64,000 bases of DNA from CALKJU01 sp046349355 (GCA_046349355.1 JAXMCM010000014.1:248001-312000), one strand, 5' to 3'; shown: positions 9,040 to 17,946, numbered from the stretch's first letter. Program-made: numbers and translations. Notes: generated by a model from the sequence alone, not told the origin.

Positions 9040-10641
9040 TCAGAGCGGGATTCGGGCGGGACGCGCCCGCTTGTACCAGAGCGCCACCAGCAGCCGCGTG
9101 AAGGTCACGGCGGTGAACATGGTGGTGATGATGCCGATGCCCAGGGTGACGGCGAAGCCCTTCACCGGCCCGGAGCCGAACTCGAACAGGGCGAGCGCGG
9201 CGATCAGCCCGGTCAGGTTGGCGTCGACGATGGTGCGGATGGCCTCGTCGAAGCCGATGTCGAGGGCGGCCAGCGGCGAGCGCCCGGCGCGCTGCTCCTC
9301 GCGGATGCGCTCGTAGATCAGCACGTTGGAGTCGACCGCCTGGCCGATGGTCAGGACGATGCCGGCGATGCCGGGCAGGGTCAGCGTCGCCCCGAGGATC
9401 GACATGATCCCCAGCACCAGCACGAGGTTCACGACCAGCGCGATGTTCGCGATCACGCCGAACACGCCGTAGTAGAGAACCATGAAGGCCATCACCAGCA
9501 CGCTGGCGACGATGCTGGCGAGGGTGCCGGCGCGGATCGAGTCCGCCCCGAGCTCGGCGCCGACCGAGCGTTCCTCGACCACCGTCATCGGTGCAGGCAG
9601 CGCACCGGCGCGCAGCAGCACGGCCAGCTCGTTGGCCGATTCGACGGTGAAGTTGCCGGAGATCACGCCCGAGCCCTGGGTGATGGGCTCGCGGATGCGC
9701 GGGGCCGAGATCACCTTGCCGTCCAGCACGATGGCGAACAGGCGGTTGACGTTCTCGGTGGTGATCTTCGCGAACTTGCGGGCGCCGTTGGTGTCGAAGC
9801 GGAAGCTGACGACCGGCATGCCGTTCTGGAAGGTCGGCTGGGCATCGACGAGGTCCTCGCCGCTGACGTCGATCTTCCGCTTCACCACGTATTCGTGGGA
9901 GTCGGAGTCGTCGTCGGACGGCATCACCACGGAGCCCGGGGCGCGGCCCTGCCGGACGTCCTCCGGCAGCGCTTCCATGTCGACCATCTGGAACGTCAGG
10001 CGCGCCGTCTTGCCGAGCAGGCGCTTGATGTTCTCGGGATTCCGCTCGCCCGGCACCTGGACCAGGATGCGGTTGTCGCCCTGGCGCTGGACGCTGGTCT
10101 CGCGGGTGCCGAGCTCGTCGATGCGGCGGCGGACGACCTCCAGCGACTGGGCCAGGGCCGCGTTCTCGCGCATCAGCACGGCGGCATCGGTCAGGGTGAT
10201 GGTGATCTGACCGTCGGCCCCGCCTTCGATGTCGAGCTCGTTCTCGCCGGTCAGGCGCATGCCGGCGGCCGGCAGCGTCGAGTTGAGCTTCTTCAGCGCC
10301 TCGAGCGCCGCCGCCTGCTGGTTCGGGTCGGTCAGCGTCAGGGTCACCGAGCGGCCCTGGGCGCCGAGGCCGCGGTAGCCGATGTTGGCGGCGCGCAGCT
10401 CGGCGCGCACGCCGCCCGTCAGGTCCTCGAGCCGCTCCTTGAGCAGGGCGCTGGTGTCGACCTCGAGCAGCAGCTGGGCCCCGCCCTGCAGGTCGAGGCC
10501 GAGGCTGATCTGGTTCTTCGGGACGAAGCTCGGCAGCGCATCGAGCGCGTGGCGCGGCACGAGGCTCGGCACCAGTGCCAGGAAGCCGACGATGCAGACC
10601 AGCCAGACGAGCCAGACTTTCCAGGGCGGCTGATTGAGCAC
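9040..10641 (-). CDS. secD: Protein translocase subunit SecD
   Basis: SecD is the larger partner of SecF. The 533-residue protein has an N-terminal helix (about 8-27), the family motif LGLDLQGGAQLLLEVD, a large periplasmic domain, and six-helix membrane region including GIAGIVLTIGQAVDSNVLIYERIREE and GFAVTLGIGIITTMFTAV. The GTG start at 10641 lies three bases after the yajC stop, with AAGAAG inside the end of yajC as the likely ribosome site, so translation may be coupled. An acidic insert (SDDDSDSHE) in the periplasmic part is mildly unusual. Confidence 0.97.
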   Translation of the reverse strand: MLNQPPWKVWLVWLVCIVGFLALVPSLVPRHALDALPSFVPKNQISLGLDLQGGAQLLLEVDTSALLKERLEDLTGGVRAELRAANIGYRGLGAQGRSVTLTLTDPNQQAAALEALKKLNSTLPAAGMRLTGENELDIEGGADGQITITLTDAAVLMRENAALAQSLEVVRRRIDELGTRETSVQRQGDNRILVQVPGERNPENIKRLLGKTARLTFQMVDMEALPEDVRQGRAPGSVVMPSDDDSDSHEYVVKRKIDVSGEDLVDAQPTFQNGMPVVSFRFDTNGARKFAKITTENVNRLFAIVLDGKVISAPRIREPITQGSGVISGNFTVESANELAVLLRAGALPAPMTVVEERSVGAELGADSIRAGTLASIVASVLVMAFMVLYYGVFGVIANIALVVNLVLVLGIMSILGATLTLPGIAGIVLTIGQAVDSNVLIYERIREEQRAGRSPLAALDIGFDEAIRTIVDANLTGLIAALALFEFGSGPVKGFAVTLGIGIITTMFTAVTFTRLLVALWYKRARPARIPL

Positions 10642-10644
10642 GAT

Positions 10645-11031
10645 CTACTTCTTGAAGAGCTTCGACAGGAATCCGCCGGCGGCGGGGGTCGCGTTGGCGT
10701 TGGCCGGCGGCGGCGCCACCGGCTTGTTCACGAGGTCGGAGATGGTGTGCTTGGCGACCTTGACCTGCACGTTGGGCGCGATCTCGACCATGACGGTGTT
10801 GTCGGCCTCGACCCGGGTGACGCGGCCGTAGAGGCCGCCGCCGGTGACCACCTGGTCGCCCTTCTTGACCGAGTCGATCATCGCCCGGTGCGCCTTCACC
10901 TTCTGCTGCTGGGGCCGGATCAGCAGGAAGTAGAACACCACGAAGATGAGCACGAGCGGCATCAACGAGATGAAATCGAACGGTGCAGCGGCGGGGCCGG
11001 CCGCTTGCGCGTAGGCCGTGGAGATCAGCAT
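10645..11031 (-). CDS. yajC: Preprotein translocase subunit YajC
   Basis: This 128-residue single-span membrane protein accompanies SecDF. The transmembrane helix is about residues 20-40 (LMPLVLIFVVFYFLLIRPQQQ), followed by the conserved RAMIDSVKKGDQVVTGGGLYGRV. The C-terminal tail is longer than in E. coli and rich in Pro, Asn and Ala. It is the first gene of yajC-secD-secF, with a plausible promoter directly upstream. Confidence 0.96.
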   Translation of the reverse strand: MLISTAYAQAAGPAAAPFDFISLMPLVLIFVVFYFLLIRPQQQKVKAHRAMIDSVKKGDQVVTGGGLYGRVTRVEADNTVMVEIAPNVQVKVAKHTISDLVNKPVAPPPANANATPAAGGFLSKLFKK

Positions 11032-11068
11032 GGGCCCTCGAGGGTTTCCGGGTCTTTGACGGCGGCGG

Positions 11069-11096
11069 ACTATAGCGGCGGAGGCAGGGAATGCAA
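11069..11096 (-). promoter_or_regulatory. Predicted promoter of yajC-secDF
   Basis: On the minus strand TTGCAT (11096-11091) and TATAGT (11074-11069) are separated by 16 bases, fitting a housekeeping sigma factor. The -10 lies 37 bases before the yajC start. It overlaps the short region shared with the divergent DUF815 gene. Confidence 0.5.
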
Positions 11097-11204
11097 TTCG
11101 CGCTCCCGTGCGACCCAGCCGCCCGGCCGCCGCGCCTTGCCAGCGGGGCCGATCCTGTTAGCGTCCGCCGCGCCCGAGCCCAAGACTGCGACGAGCTTCC
11201 GCCG

Positions 11205-12068
11205 ATGTCCCTGGCCGCCGATCCCGACCTCCTGCGGCGCATCGCCGAGGCGCTGGAGCGCCTTGCCCCGTCGCCCGCCCCGACGGTGGACGTGCACAGC
11301 GCCGACGCCTTCGTCTGGGAGGCCGCCGGCGGCGGCCGGCTGCGCCCGATCCCGCAGGTCAGCCGCGTCGACCTCGAGCTGCTCCAGGGCATCGAGCGCG
11401 CCGCCGACACCCTGCTCGAGAATACCCGGCGGTTCGCCGGCGGGCTGCCGGCCAACAACGCCCTGCTCTGGGGTGCCCGCGGCATGGGCAAGAGCTCGCT
11501 GGTCAAGGCGGTGCACGCCACCCTGAACCGCGAGACGCCCGGCTGCCTCGCCCTGATCGAGATCCACCGCGAGGACATCGAGAGCCTGCCGCGCCTGCTG
11601 CACATGCTGGCGGGCTCGGGCCGGCGCTGCCTGCTGTTCTGCGACGACCTCAGCTTCGATGCCGGCGAGACCAGCTACAAGTCGCTGAAGGCGGTGCTCG
11701 AGGGCGGCATCGAGGGCCGGCCCGAGAACGTGCTGTTCTACGCCACCTCGAACCGCCGCCACCTGATGCCGCGGCAGATGATCGAGAACGAGCGCGGCAC
11801 CGCCATCCACCCCGGCGAGGCGGTCGAGGAGAAGGTCTCGCTGTCCGACCGGTTCGGCCTGTGGCTGGGCTTCCACCCCTGCAACCAGGACACCTACCTC
11901 GCCATGATCGACGGCTACGTCGCCCGCTTCGGGCTGACGCTGCCGGCCGAGCAGCTGCGCGCCGAGGCGCTGGAGTGGGCCAAGACGCGCGGCTCGCGCT
12001 CGGGCCGCGTCGCCTGGCAGTTCGTCAACGACCTCGCCGGCCGCCTCGGCGTCCGCCTCGCCGGCTAG
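11205..12068 (+). CDS. DUF815 family AAA-type ATP-binding protein
   Basis: This 287-residue P-loop protein has Walker A WGARGMGKSSL and Walker B CLLFCDDLSF, then YATSNRRHLMPR as a sensor-like segment. SDRFGLWLGFHPCNQDTYL and a C-terminal SGRVAWQFVNDLAG complete the DUF815 signature. The family is common near nlpD and yajC in alphaproteobacteria, but its substrate is unknown. The ATG at 11205 was preferred because the 38 residues available upstream (from 11091) are Pro/Arg-rich and overlap the divergent promoter. It precedes an aldolase gene by 21 bases, so the two probably form an operon. Confidence 0.9.
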   Translation: MSLAADPDLLRRIAEALERLAPSPAPTVDVHSADAFVWEAAGGGRLRPIPQVSRVDLELLQGIERAADTLLENTRRFAGGLPANNALLWGARGMGKSSLVKAVHATLNRETPGCLALIEIHREDIESLPRLLHMLAGSGRRCLLFCDDLSFDAGETSYKSLKAVLEGGIEGRPENVLFYATSNRRHLMPRQMIENERGTAIHPGEAVEEKVSLSDRFGLWLGFHPCNQDTYLAMIDGYVARFGLTLPAEQLRAEALEWAKTRGSRSGRVAWQFVNDLAGRLGVRLAG

Positions 12069-12089
12069 CCCCCTCCCGAGGACATCCCC

Positions 12090-12998
12090 ATGCGCCGCAA
12101 CCTGTTCCGCGAGCGCCTGAACGCCGGCCTGCCGACGCTCGGGACGCACCTGCTGTCGACCTGGCCGACCCTGGTCGAGCTGGTCGGCAGCACCGGCCAG
12201 TACCACTACATCGAGTTCACCGCCGAGTACGCGCCGTTCGACCTGCACGACCTCGACAATCTCGGCCGGGCGCTGGAGCTGGTCGGGCTCGCCGGCATGA
12301 TGAAGGTCGAGCAGACGCAGTGGACGCACCAGGCGATGCGCGCCATCGGCTCGGGCTTCCAGAGCATCCTGTTCGCCGACATCCGCACCGTCGAGGACGC
12401 CCGCGACTGCGTGCGCGCCGTGCGCGCCGAGACGCCGCGCGCGGGCGGCCTGCACGGCGTCGGCATGCGCCGCGACGTCGGCACCATCCGCGAGCCGGGC
12501 TCGCCCGACTTCGTCAAGGCGCTCGACGAGGTCGTCGTCGCCGTGATGGTCGAGAAGCGGCAGTGCGTCGAGGACCTCGACGCGATCCTGTCGGTGCCGG
12601 GCATCGACATGGTCCAGTTCGGCCCGGCCGACTACGCCATGAGCCTGGGCCTCCCGGGCCAGTGGTCCCACCCCGACGTCGTCGCCGCCGAGCGCCGGAC
12701 GATCGAGACCGCCCTCGCCAAGGGCCTGCATCCGCGGGTCGAGCTGTTCGACCCGGCGCAGGCGGTCCGCTACCTCGAGATGGGCGTGCGCCACTTCTGC
12801 CTGGGCTGGGACGTCACCATCCTGCAGCGCTGGTGGGCCGCCCAGGGCGAGACGCTCAACGGGCTGATTGCCGGCAAGGCGCCGGTGGCGACCCCGCACC
12901 CGCGTCCGGCTCCGGCTACCGCTGAGCCGTCCCGTCCGGGTCCCGCCAAGACCGGCAAAACCTCCGTCAAATTGCCGAAGTTGACGCGAGCACAATGA
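12090..12998 (+). CDS. HpcH/HpaI aldolase family protein
   Basis: This 302-residue protein is a class II pyruvate or 2-keto acid aldolase relative with a TIM barrel. It has IEFTAEYAPFD near residue 40, a Glu-containing VAVMVEKRQCVEDLDAI (about 150-166) and IDMVQFGPADYAMSLG, which place the metal-binding Glu and Asp of the family. A Pro/Lys-rich C-terminal tail of 35 residues is extra. It follows the DUF815 gene, and the substrate cannot be read from the context. Confidence 0.85.
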   Translation: MRRNLFRERLNAGLPTLGTHLLSTWPTLVELVGSTGQYHYIEFTAEYAPFDLHDLDNLGRALELVGLAGMMKVEQTQWTHQAMRAIGSGFQSILFADIRTVEDARDCVRAVRAETPRAGGLHGVGMRRDVGTIREPGSPDFVKALDEVVVAVMVEKRQCVEDLDAILSVPGIDMVQFGPADYAMSLGLPGQWSHPDVVAAERRTIETALAKGLHPRVELFDPAQAVRYLEMGVRHFCLGWDVTILQRWWAAQGETLNGLIAGKAPVATPHPRPAPATAEPSRPGPAKTGKTSVKLPKLTRAQ

Positions 12999-13001
12999 AT
13001 T

Positions 13002-13042
13002 GGCGATAAGCTCCGGGTTCGCTCAACCTGGAGTTTATCGCC
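13002..13042 (+). promoter_or_regulatory. Long hairpin covering the ribosome site of the next gene
   Basis: GGCGATAAGCTCCGGGTT (13002-13019) and AACCTGGAGTTTATCGCC (13025-13042) form an 18-bp stem with two G-U pairs and a five-base loop. The ATG of the next gene starts at 13043. The only Shine-Dalgarno-like sequence (TGGAG, 13029-13033) is inside the stem, so translation should be repressed unless the hairpin opens. It could also end transcription from the aldolase gene, but no T tract follows. Confidence 0.6.
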
Positions 13043-13600
13043 ATGACCCAGCTGGCTCATGCCGACGACAGCGTCCTGCCTGCCGGCCTCGATGCCGCGC
13101 TGCAGGCCGCCCTCGGCCGCAGCGGTACCGGGGCGCCGGCCGAGCTTGCCCTCACCGACCTCGAGAAGCGCAAGGCCGAGGGCCTGCGCGGTGCGCTCAT
13201 CCGGCGCAGCGGCCTGAGCGACCGCGAGGCGCTCGACGCCATCGCCACCATCGCCCTCGCCACGATCAAGCTCGAGCGCCTCGACCGGCTGGAGCTCGAC
13301 TGCCTCGACCGCATGGGCGCCTCGGTCGAGGCCATCATCGCCGAGCGCAAGACGCTGGCGATGCTGCTGCGCTACCGCATCCGCGTCACGCGCGAGCGCC
13401 AGGAGGCCTTCGCCTGCCTTCGCCAGCTGCGGCTCGAGGCCGAGGAAGCGGCCCAGCCGGAGGCCGGAGAGCGTGCAGCCACCGACGCACCGGCGGCGCA
13501 GCCGGCTGCCCGGGCGCTCAATCGCCACGAGCGCCGCCGCCTCGCGCGCCTCGTCCGTCAGGCGCCGGCGCAGGCCTCGCTGCAGCGCGGCGCCGGCTAG
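13043..13600 (+). CDS. Uncharacterised helical protein, 185 residues
   Basis: I do not recognise this protein. It is predicted mostly helical, with a charged core (LTDLEKRKAEGLRGALIRR and IKLERLDRLELDCLDRM) likely to form coiled coil. RERQEAFACLRQLRLEAEEA is followed by an Ala/Pro-rich tail and a basic end (NRHERRRLARLVRQA). No signal peptide or membrane segment is seen. Its start abuts a long hairpin, and its stop overlaps that of nlpD in a shared CTAG. Codon use is like its neighbours, so it looks like a real gene. Confidence 0.65.
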   Translation: MTQLAHADDSVLPAGLDAALQAALGRSGTGAPAELALTDLEKRKAEGLRGALIRRSGLSDREALDAIATIALATIKLERLDRLELDCLDRMGASVEAIIAERKTLAMLLRYRIRVTRERQEAFACLRQLRLEAEEAAQPEAGERAATDAPAAQPAARALNRHERRRLARLVRQAPAQASLQRGAG

Positions 13601-14499
13601 TCCTGGACGCTGGCGACCAGGGTATCCTGGTCGACGAGGTGCTTGGTCGGGTCGACCGCCTTCTTGCCCTCGCGCAGCTCGAAGTGCAGCTGCGGGCTGG
13701 CGACGTCGCCGGTGTCGCCGACGCGGGCGATGACCTCGCCGCGGGTGACCGTGTCGCCGACCTGGCGGAGCAGCGCCGAGGCGTGAGCGTAGGCGGTGGT
13801 GTAGCCGTCGGCGTGCCGGATCAGGAGCATCTGCCCGAATCCGGGAATGCTGTCGCCGGCATAGACGACGATGCCGTTCTCCGCGGCGTGGATCGGCGAG
13901 CCCTCGCGGGCGGCGATGTTGACGCCGTCGTTGCGCGCGCCGTTGGGCTTCTGGCCGAAGCGGTCGACGATGCGTCCCGAGACCGGCCAGAGGAAGCCCT
14001 CGCCGCTCAGCGACGGCAGGTCGGAGGTGGCGGCCTTGCGCGTCGCCTCGCGGCTGGCGGCATCCTGGACCGGACGGATGTCCTCGGTGGGCTCGCCGGC
14101 GAGCAGCGGCTCCGGGGCCGGCTTCGGTGTCGGCCGCACCGATGCCAGCTGCACCCTCGAGGCCTGCTGGCGATGCGCCACGACGGCCTGCGCCTTGGCC
14201 TTGCTGACCGGCACGATCAGCACCTGCCCGACATAGATGTGGAACGGCTTCTCGATGTCGTTGAGCTGCGCCAGGCGCTGCATCGGGACCTCGAAGTCGA
14301 CCGCCAGCTCGGACAGGGTCTCGCCGGGCAGGACGAGGTGCCGCATGACGTAGGCCGGCTCGGCGCCGATCAGCTGGCCGGACGGCCGGTAGATCGGCTT
14401 GACCGCCTTGTATTCCGTGCAGGCGCCAAGGCTGCCTACGGCCAGGACGAGGCCGAGACAGCCGACCAAACGTGCGATGAGGCGGCGTGCTCCCTGCAT
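13597..14499 (-). CDS. nlpD: NlpD-like lipoprotein with LysM and degenerate M23 domain
   Basis: This 300-residue lipoprotein has a lipobox (VGSLGAC), a LysM domain (about 50-95, LPGETLSELAVDFEVPMQRL) and a C-terminal M23/LytM domain (about 175-290). Active M23 enzymes have HxGxD and HxH metal sites. Here the first reads RNDGVNIAA, lacking the His, while QLHFELR keeps one His. That matches E. coli NlpD, which activates amidases rather than cutting peptidoglycan. It likely activates septal amidases. The ATG at 14499 gives the proper signal peptide. It is 109 bases after surE, with no pcm between. Confidence 0.88.
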   Translation of the reverse strand: MQGARRLIARLVGCLGLVLAVGSLGACTEYKAVKPIYRPSGQLIGAEPAYVMRHLVLPGETLSELAVDFEVPMQRLAQLNDIEKPFHIYVGQVLIVPVSKAKAQAVVAHRQQASRVQLASVRPTPKPAPEPLLAGEPTEDIRPVQDAASREATRKAATSDLPSLSGEGFLWPVSGRIVDRFGQKPNGARNDGVNIAAREGSPIHAAENGIVVYAGDSIPGFGQMLLIRHADGYTTAYAHASALLRQVGDTVTRGEVIARVGDTGDVASPQLHFELREGKKAVDPTKHLVDQDTLVASVQD

Positions 14500-14608
14500 G
14501 CGCTGGGAAGATATGCGGCGCCCTTGCCACACGGCAACAGGGGGTCAGGAACGGATGCGAGTCGGCGCCCCGGCGTGGCCGGCCGGCAACCGCCCGCGGA
14601 CTGGCGAC

Positions 14609-15376
14609 TCAGCCGCCGAGGACTGCCGTCAGTCCGGCGAAGCTCTCGCGGTGCGTCATGTCCATGTGGATCGGCGTCACCGAGACGTAGCCGTCGTTGA
14701 CGGCGGCGAGGTCGGTGCCCTCGCGGTGCAGCGGATCCTCGCGCAGCGCGCCGATCCAGATATAGGGCTCGCCGCGCGGGTCCATCCGCTCGACCAGGTC
14801 GTCGCCGAGCTTGCGCTTGCCCTGGGCCGTGACCTTGACGCCCCGCACCGCCTCGGGCGCGCGGTCCGGGTAGTTGACGTTGACCAGCATGTCCTCGGTC
14901 CACGGCATCGTCAGCAGGCGGCGGACGATGTCCGGGCCGAAGCGCTCGGCGGTCGCCCAGTGAACGGGCTGGCCCAGGGTCAGCACCTGGCTCATGGCGA
15001 CGGCGCGGACCTTGAACAGGGTCGCCTCCATCGCCGCGGCGATGGTCCCGGAGTAGGTGAAGTCCTCGGCGAGGTTGCCGCCGTGGTTGACGCCCGAGAG
15101 GACGAGGTCGACGGGCTCGTCGCGCATGATGTGCTGCAGCGCCAGCAGCACGCAGTCGGTCGGCGTGCCGTCGACGGCGAACTGGCGCTCGGCGACGCGA
15201 CGGATGCGCAGCGGCCGCCGCAGGGTCAGCGAGTGGCCGGCGCCGCTGTTGTTGCGCTCCGGGGCCACGATCCAGACGTCGTCGCTGAGCTCGCGGGCGA
15301 TGCGCTCGAGCGAGCGCAGGCCGGGGGCGTGGATCCCGTCATCGTTGGTCAGCAGGATCCGCGGCTTGTCAGTCAT
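14609..15376 (-). CDS. surE: 5'/3'-nucleotidase SurE
   Basis: SurE is a metal-dependent nucleoside monophosphatase. The 255-residue protein has ILLTNDDGIHAPG near the N-terminus, VAPERNNSGAGHSLTL about residue 40 and VLSGVNHGGN about residue 95, all conserved metal and phosphate sites. It overlaps the end of serS by eight bases and precedes nlpD, a standard alphaproteobacterial order. Confidence 0.96.
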   Translation of the reverse strand: MTDKPRILLTNDDGIHAPGLRSLERIARELSDDVWIVAPERNNSGAGHSLTLRRPLRIRRVAERQFAVDGTPTDCVLLALQHIMRDEPVDLVLSGVNHGGNLAEDFTYSGTIAAAMEATLFKVRAVAMSQVLTLGQPVHWATAERFGPDIVRRLLTMPWTEDMLVNVNYPDRAPEAVRGVKVTAQGKRKLGDDLVERMDPRGEPYIWIGALREDPLHREGTDLAAVNDGYVSVTPIHMDMTHRESFAGLTAVLGG

Positions 15377-16643
15377 GGGGCTCCAGGCGGTCGATGCCGC
15401 CCATCCAGGGCCGGAGGACCGGCGGCACGGTCACGCTGCCGTCGGCCTCCTGGTAGTTCTCGAGGACCGCGATCAGGGTGCGCCCGACGGCGAGGCCGGA
15501 GCCGTTGAGGCTGTGCGCGAAGCGCGTCCCCTTGCCCTCCTTCGGGCGATAGCGCAGCCCCATCCGCCGGGCCTGGAAGTCGCCGCAGTTGGAGCAGCTG
15601 GAGATCTCGCGATAGGCCCCCTGCCCCGGCAGCCAGACCTCGAGGTCGTAGGTCTTGGTCGAGGCGAAGCCCATGTCGCCGGCGCAGAGCAGCATGGTGC
15701 GGTAGGGCAGCCCCAGCCGCTGCAGGATGCTCTCGGCGCAGCCGACCATCCGCTCGTGCTCGGCCGCCGACTCCTCGGGCACGGTGACGCTGACCAGCTC
15801 GACCTTGGTGAACTGGTGCTGGCGGATCATCCCCTTGGTGTCGCGCCCGGCCGAGCCGGCCTCGGAGCGGAAGCAGGGCGTGCAGGCCGTCAGCCGCAGC
15901 GGCAGGTGCGCCTCGTCCATGATCTCGCCGGCCATCAGGTTGGTCAGCGAGACCTCGGCCGTCGGGATCAGCCAGTGGCCGGTATTGGTGCGGAACAGGT
16001 CCTCGGCGAACTTGGGCAGGTTTCCGGTCCCGAAGGCGGCCGCGTCGCGGACGAGGTAGGGACGGCCACCTCGGTGTAGCCGTGCTCCCGCGTCTGCACG
16101 TCGAGCATGAACTGGGCCAGCGCCCGCTCGAGCCGGGCGAGCGCGCCCCCACAGCACGACGAAGCGCGCGCCGGACAGCCGGGCGGCCCGCTCGAAATCC
16201 ATGCCGAACCGGCTGCCCAGCTCGTCGTGCGGCCTGGCCGCGAAGTCGAACCGGCGCGGCTCGCCCCAGCGGCGTACCTCGACGTTCCCGGTCTCGTCGT
16301 GCCCGTCGGGGACCTCGGCCGAGACGACGTTGGGGTAGGAGGCGAGCGCCGCGTCGAGCTCGGCCTGGGCCTCGCGCAGGGCGTCCTCGCCGGCCTTCAG
16401 CCCGTCCTTGAGCTCGGCGACCCGCCGCATCGCCTCGCTGGCGTCCAGGCCCTTGCCGCGCAGCTCGCCGATCTTCCTGGACAGCGCGTTGCGCTCGGTC
16501 TGCTCCTCCTGCAGCCGGGTCTCGACGCGGCGGCGGCGGGCGTCGAGCTCGAGCAGCCGGGCGGCCGCCGGCGGCTGGCCGCGGCGGGCGAGCGAGGCGT
16601 CCAGCGCCTCCGGTTGGTCACGGAGCCATTTCAGGTCGAACAC
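15369..16643 (-). CDS. serS: Seryl-tRNA synthetase (two compensating frameshifts)
   Basis: SerS charges tRNA-Ser. The N-terminal coiled-coil arm (VFDLKWLRDQPEALDASLAR to about residue 100) and the class II core (FGTGNLPKFAEDLF, TNTGHWLIPTAEVSLTN, CFRSEAGSAGRDTKGMIRQH, SLNGSGLAVGRTLIA) are all clear. Between them about 30 residues read in the wrong frame. The expected LARLERALAQFMLD is in a neighbouring frame. An extra G at 16146-16150 and a missing G at 16059-16061 account for it. The GTG at 16643 starts the canonical N-terminus. The gene is 13 bases after tatC. Confidence 0.94.
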   Translation of the reverse strand: MFDLKWLRDQPEALDASLARRGQPPAAARLLELDARRRRVETRLQEEQTERNALSRKIGELRGKGLDASEAMRRVAELKDGLKAGEDALREAQAELDAALASYPNVVSAEVPDGHDETGNVEVRRWGEPRRFDFAARPHDELGSRFGMDFERAARLSGARFVVLWGRARPARAGAGPVHARRADAGARLHRGGRPYLVRDAAAFGTGNLPKFAEDLFRTNTGHWLIPTAEVSLTNLMAGEIMDEAHLPLRLTACTPCFRSEAGSAGRDTKGMIRQHQFTKVELVSVTVPEESAAEHERMVGCAESILQRLGLPYRTMLLCAGDMGFASTKTYDLEVWLPGQGAYREISSCSNCGDFQARRMGLRYRPKEGKGTRFAHSLNGSGLAVGRTLIAVLENYQEADGSVTVPPVLRPWMGGIDRLEPHD

Positions 16644-16656
16644 GGGCGGACTGCCG

Positions 16657-17463
16657 TCAGGGCTGGACGTCGCGGGAGGCCTCGGCCTCCTCGGCCGCCT
16701 CCTGCTGGCGGCGACGCTTCTCGAAGAAGCGCACGAGCAGGATGGAGATCTCGTAGAGCAGCAGGATCGGGATGGCGAGGCCGACCTGGCTGATGATGTC
16801 GGGCGGGGTGAGCACCGCGGCGACGACGAAGGCCAGCACGATGGCATAGCGCCGGAACTTGGACAGGCCGTCGGCGGTGACGATGCCGACCCGGCCCATC
16901 AGGGTCAGCGCCACCGGCAGCTGGAAGCACAGGCCGAAGGCGAAGATCAGCTTCATCACGAGGTCGAGGTACTCGGCGACGCGGGCCTCGAGCTGGATCG
17001 GCAGGTCGCCGGGCACGGCGGCCGTCTCGAAGCTGACGAAGAACTTCCAGGCCACCGGGAACACGAAGTAGTAGGCGAACGCGGCGCCGACGATGAACAG
17101 GACCGGCGTGGCGACGAGGAAGGGCAGGAGCGCGCCCTTCTCGTTCTTGTAGAGACCCGGGGCGATGAACATCCACAGCTGCGCCGCCACCACCGGGAAG
17201 CTGATGAACATGCCGCCGAAGAACGCCACCTTCAGGTAGGTGAAGAACGCCTCGGTCAGGCCGGTGTAGATCATCCGCCGGCCGGTCTGGCCCTCGTAGA
17301 TGTGGGCCAGCGGCCGGACCAGGAAGGCGTAGATGCTGTCGGCGAAGGCGTAGCAGATCAGGAAGCCGACGAGGATCGCCGCCGCCGCGATCATCAGCCG
17401 GTTGCGCAGCTCGATCAGGTGATCGAGCAGCGGCATCTCGCGATCGTCGATGTCCTTGAGCAC
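16657..17463 (-). CDS. tatC: Sec-independent translocase subunit TatC
   Basis: TatC recognises twin-arginine signal peptides in the Tat export complex. The 268-residue protein has the N-terminal MPLLDHLIELRNRL motif, six predicted membrane helices, and LWMFIAPGLYKNEK and FAFGLCFQLPVALTLMGR. A charged coiled tail ends the protein. The GTG start at 17463 is six bases after tatB. Confidence 0.97.
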   Translation of the reverse strand: MLKDIDDREMPLLDHLIELRNRLMIAAAAILVGFLICYAFADSIYAFLVRPLAHIYEGQTGRRMIYTGLTEAFFTYLKVAFFGGMFISFPVVAAQLWMFIAPGLYKNEKGALLPFLVATPVLFIVGAAFAYYFVFPVAWKFFVSFETAAVPGDLPIQLEARVAEYLDLVMKLIFAFGLCFQLPVALTLMGRVGIVTADGLSKFRRYAIVLAFVVAAVLTPPDIISQVGLAIPILLLYEISILLVRFFEKRRRQQEAAEEAEASRDVQP

Positions 17464-17469
17464 GCGGGA

Positions 17470-17946
17470 TCAGCCTCGCTCGGCGGGCTTGGAAGGTTCG
17501 GCCGGCACCGCCTCGGCAACGGCCGCCGCCGGCGCGACCACGGGGGTTGCCACCGGCGTCGCCGCCGCCGGCTCGGCGATGGCGGCAGGCTCGGCGGGTG
17601 CCGCGGGCGCCGCCGCCGCGGCCGCCGGCGGTGGTGCCGGCTTCGGTGCATTCAGCGGCTTGTTGGGGTCGACGGCCCGCTCGATGTCGCCGTCGGGATC
17701 GACCATGTCGCGGATCGACTTGGAGATGCCGCCCTTGCTGACCTTCTGCAGCTCGGCCTTGATGTCCTGCAGCTCGGCCTCGCGGGCCATGTCGTCGAGC
17801 GAGCGCTGGAACTCGCGCGCCATGGAGCGGGCCTTCGAGGTCCACTTCCCGATCTCGCGCGCGACGCGCGGCAGATCCTTCGGCCCGATGACGATCAGCG
17901 CCACCAGGAGGATCAAGCCCATCTCGGACCAGCCGATGTCGAACAT
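17470..17946 (-). CDS. tatB: Sec-independent translocase subunit TatB
   Basis: The 158-residue TatB has an N-terminal helix (MFDIGWSEMGLILLVALIVIGPKDLP), the amphipathic helix after the Gly-Pro turn, and a charged middle. The C-terminal 60 residues are almost only Ala, Pro and Val, a low-complexity tail usual for this group. It lies between tatA and tatC in one operon. Confidence 0.95.
   Translation of the reverse strand: MFDIGWSEMGLILLVALIVIGPKDLPRVAREIGKWTSKARSMAREFQRSLDDMAREAELQDIKAELQKVSKGGISKSIRDMVDPDGDIERAVDPNKPLNAPKPAPPPAAAAAAPAAPAEPAAIAEPAAATPVATPVVAPAAAVAEAVPAEPSKPAERG

Noticed and set aside
8051..11605. A single open frame of nearly 1,200 codons on the minus strand across secF, secD and yajC
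   Set aside because: Only its last 326 codons are secF. The rest is the antisense or shifted reading of secD, yajC and DUF815, which is common at very high GC.
13002..13042. The hairpin as a rho-independent terminator for the aldolase operon
   Set aside because: No T run follows on either strand and a start codon comes immediately after it, so regulation of translation fits better.
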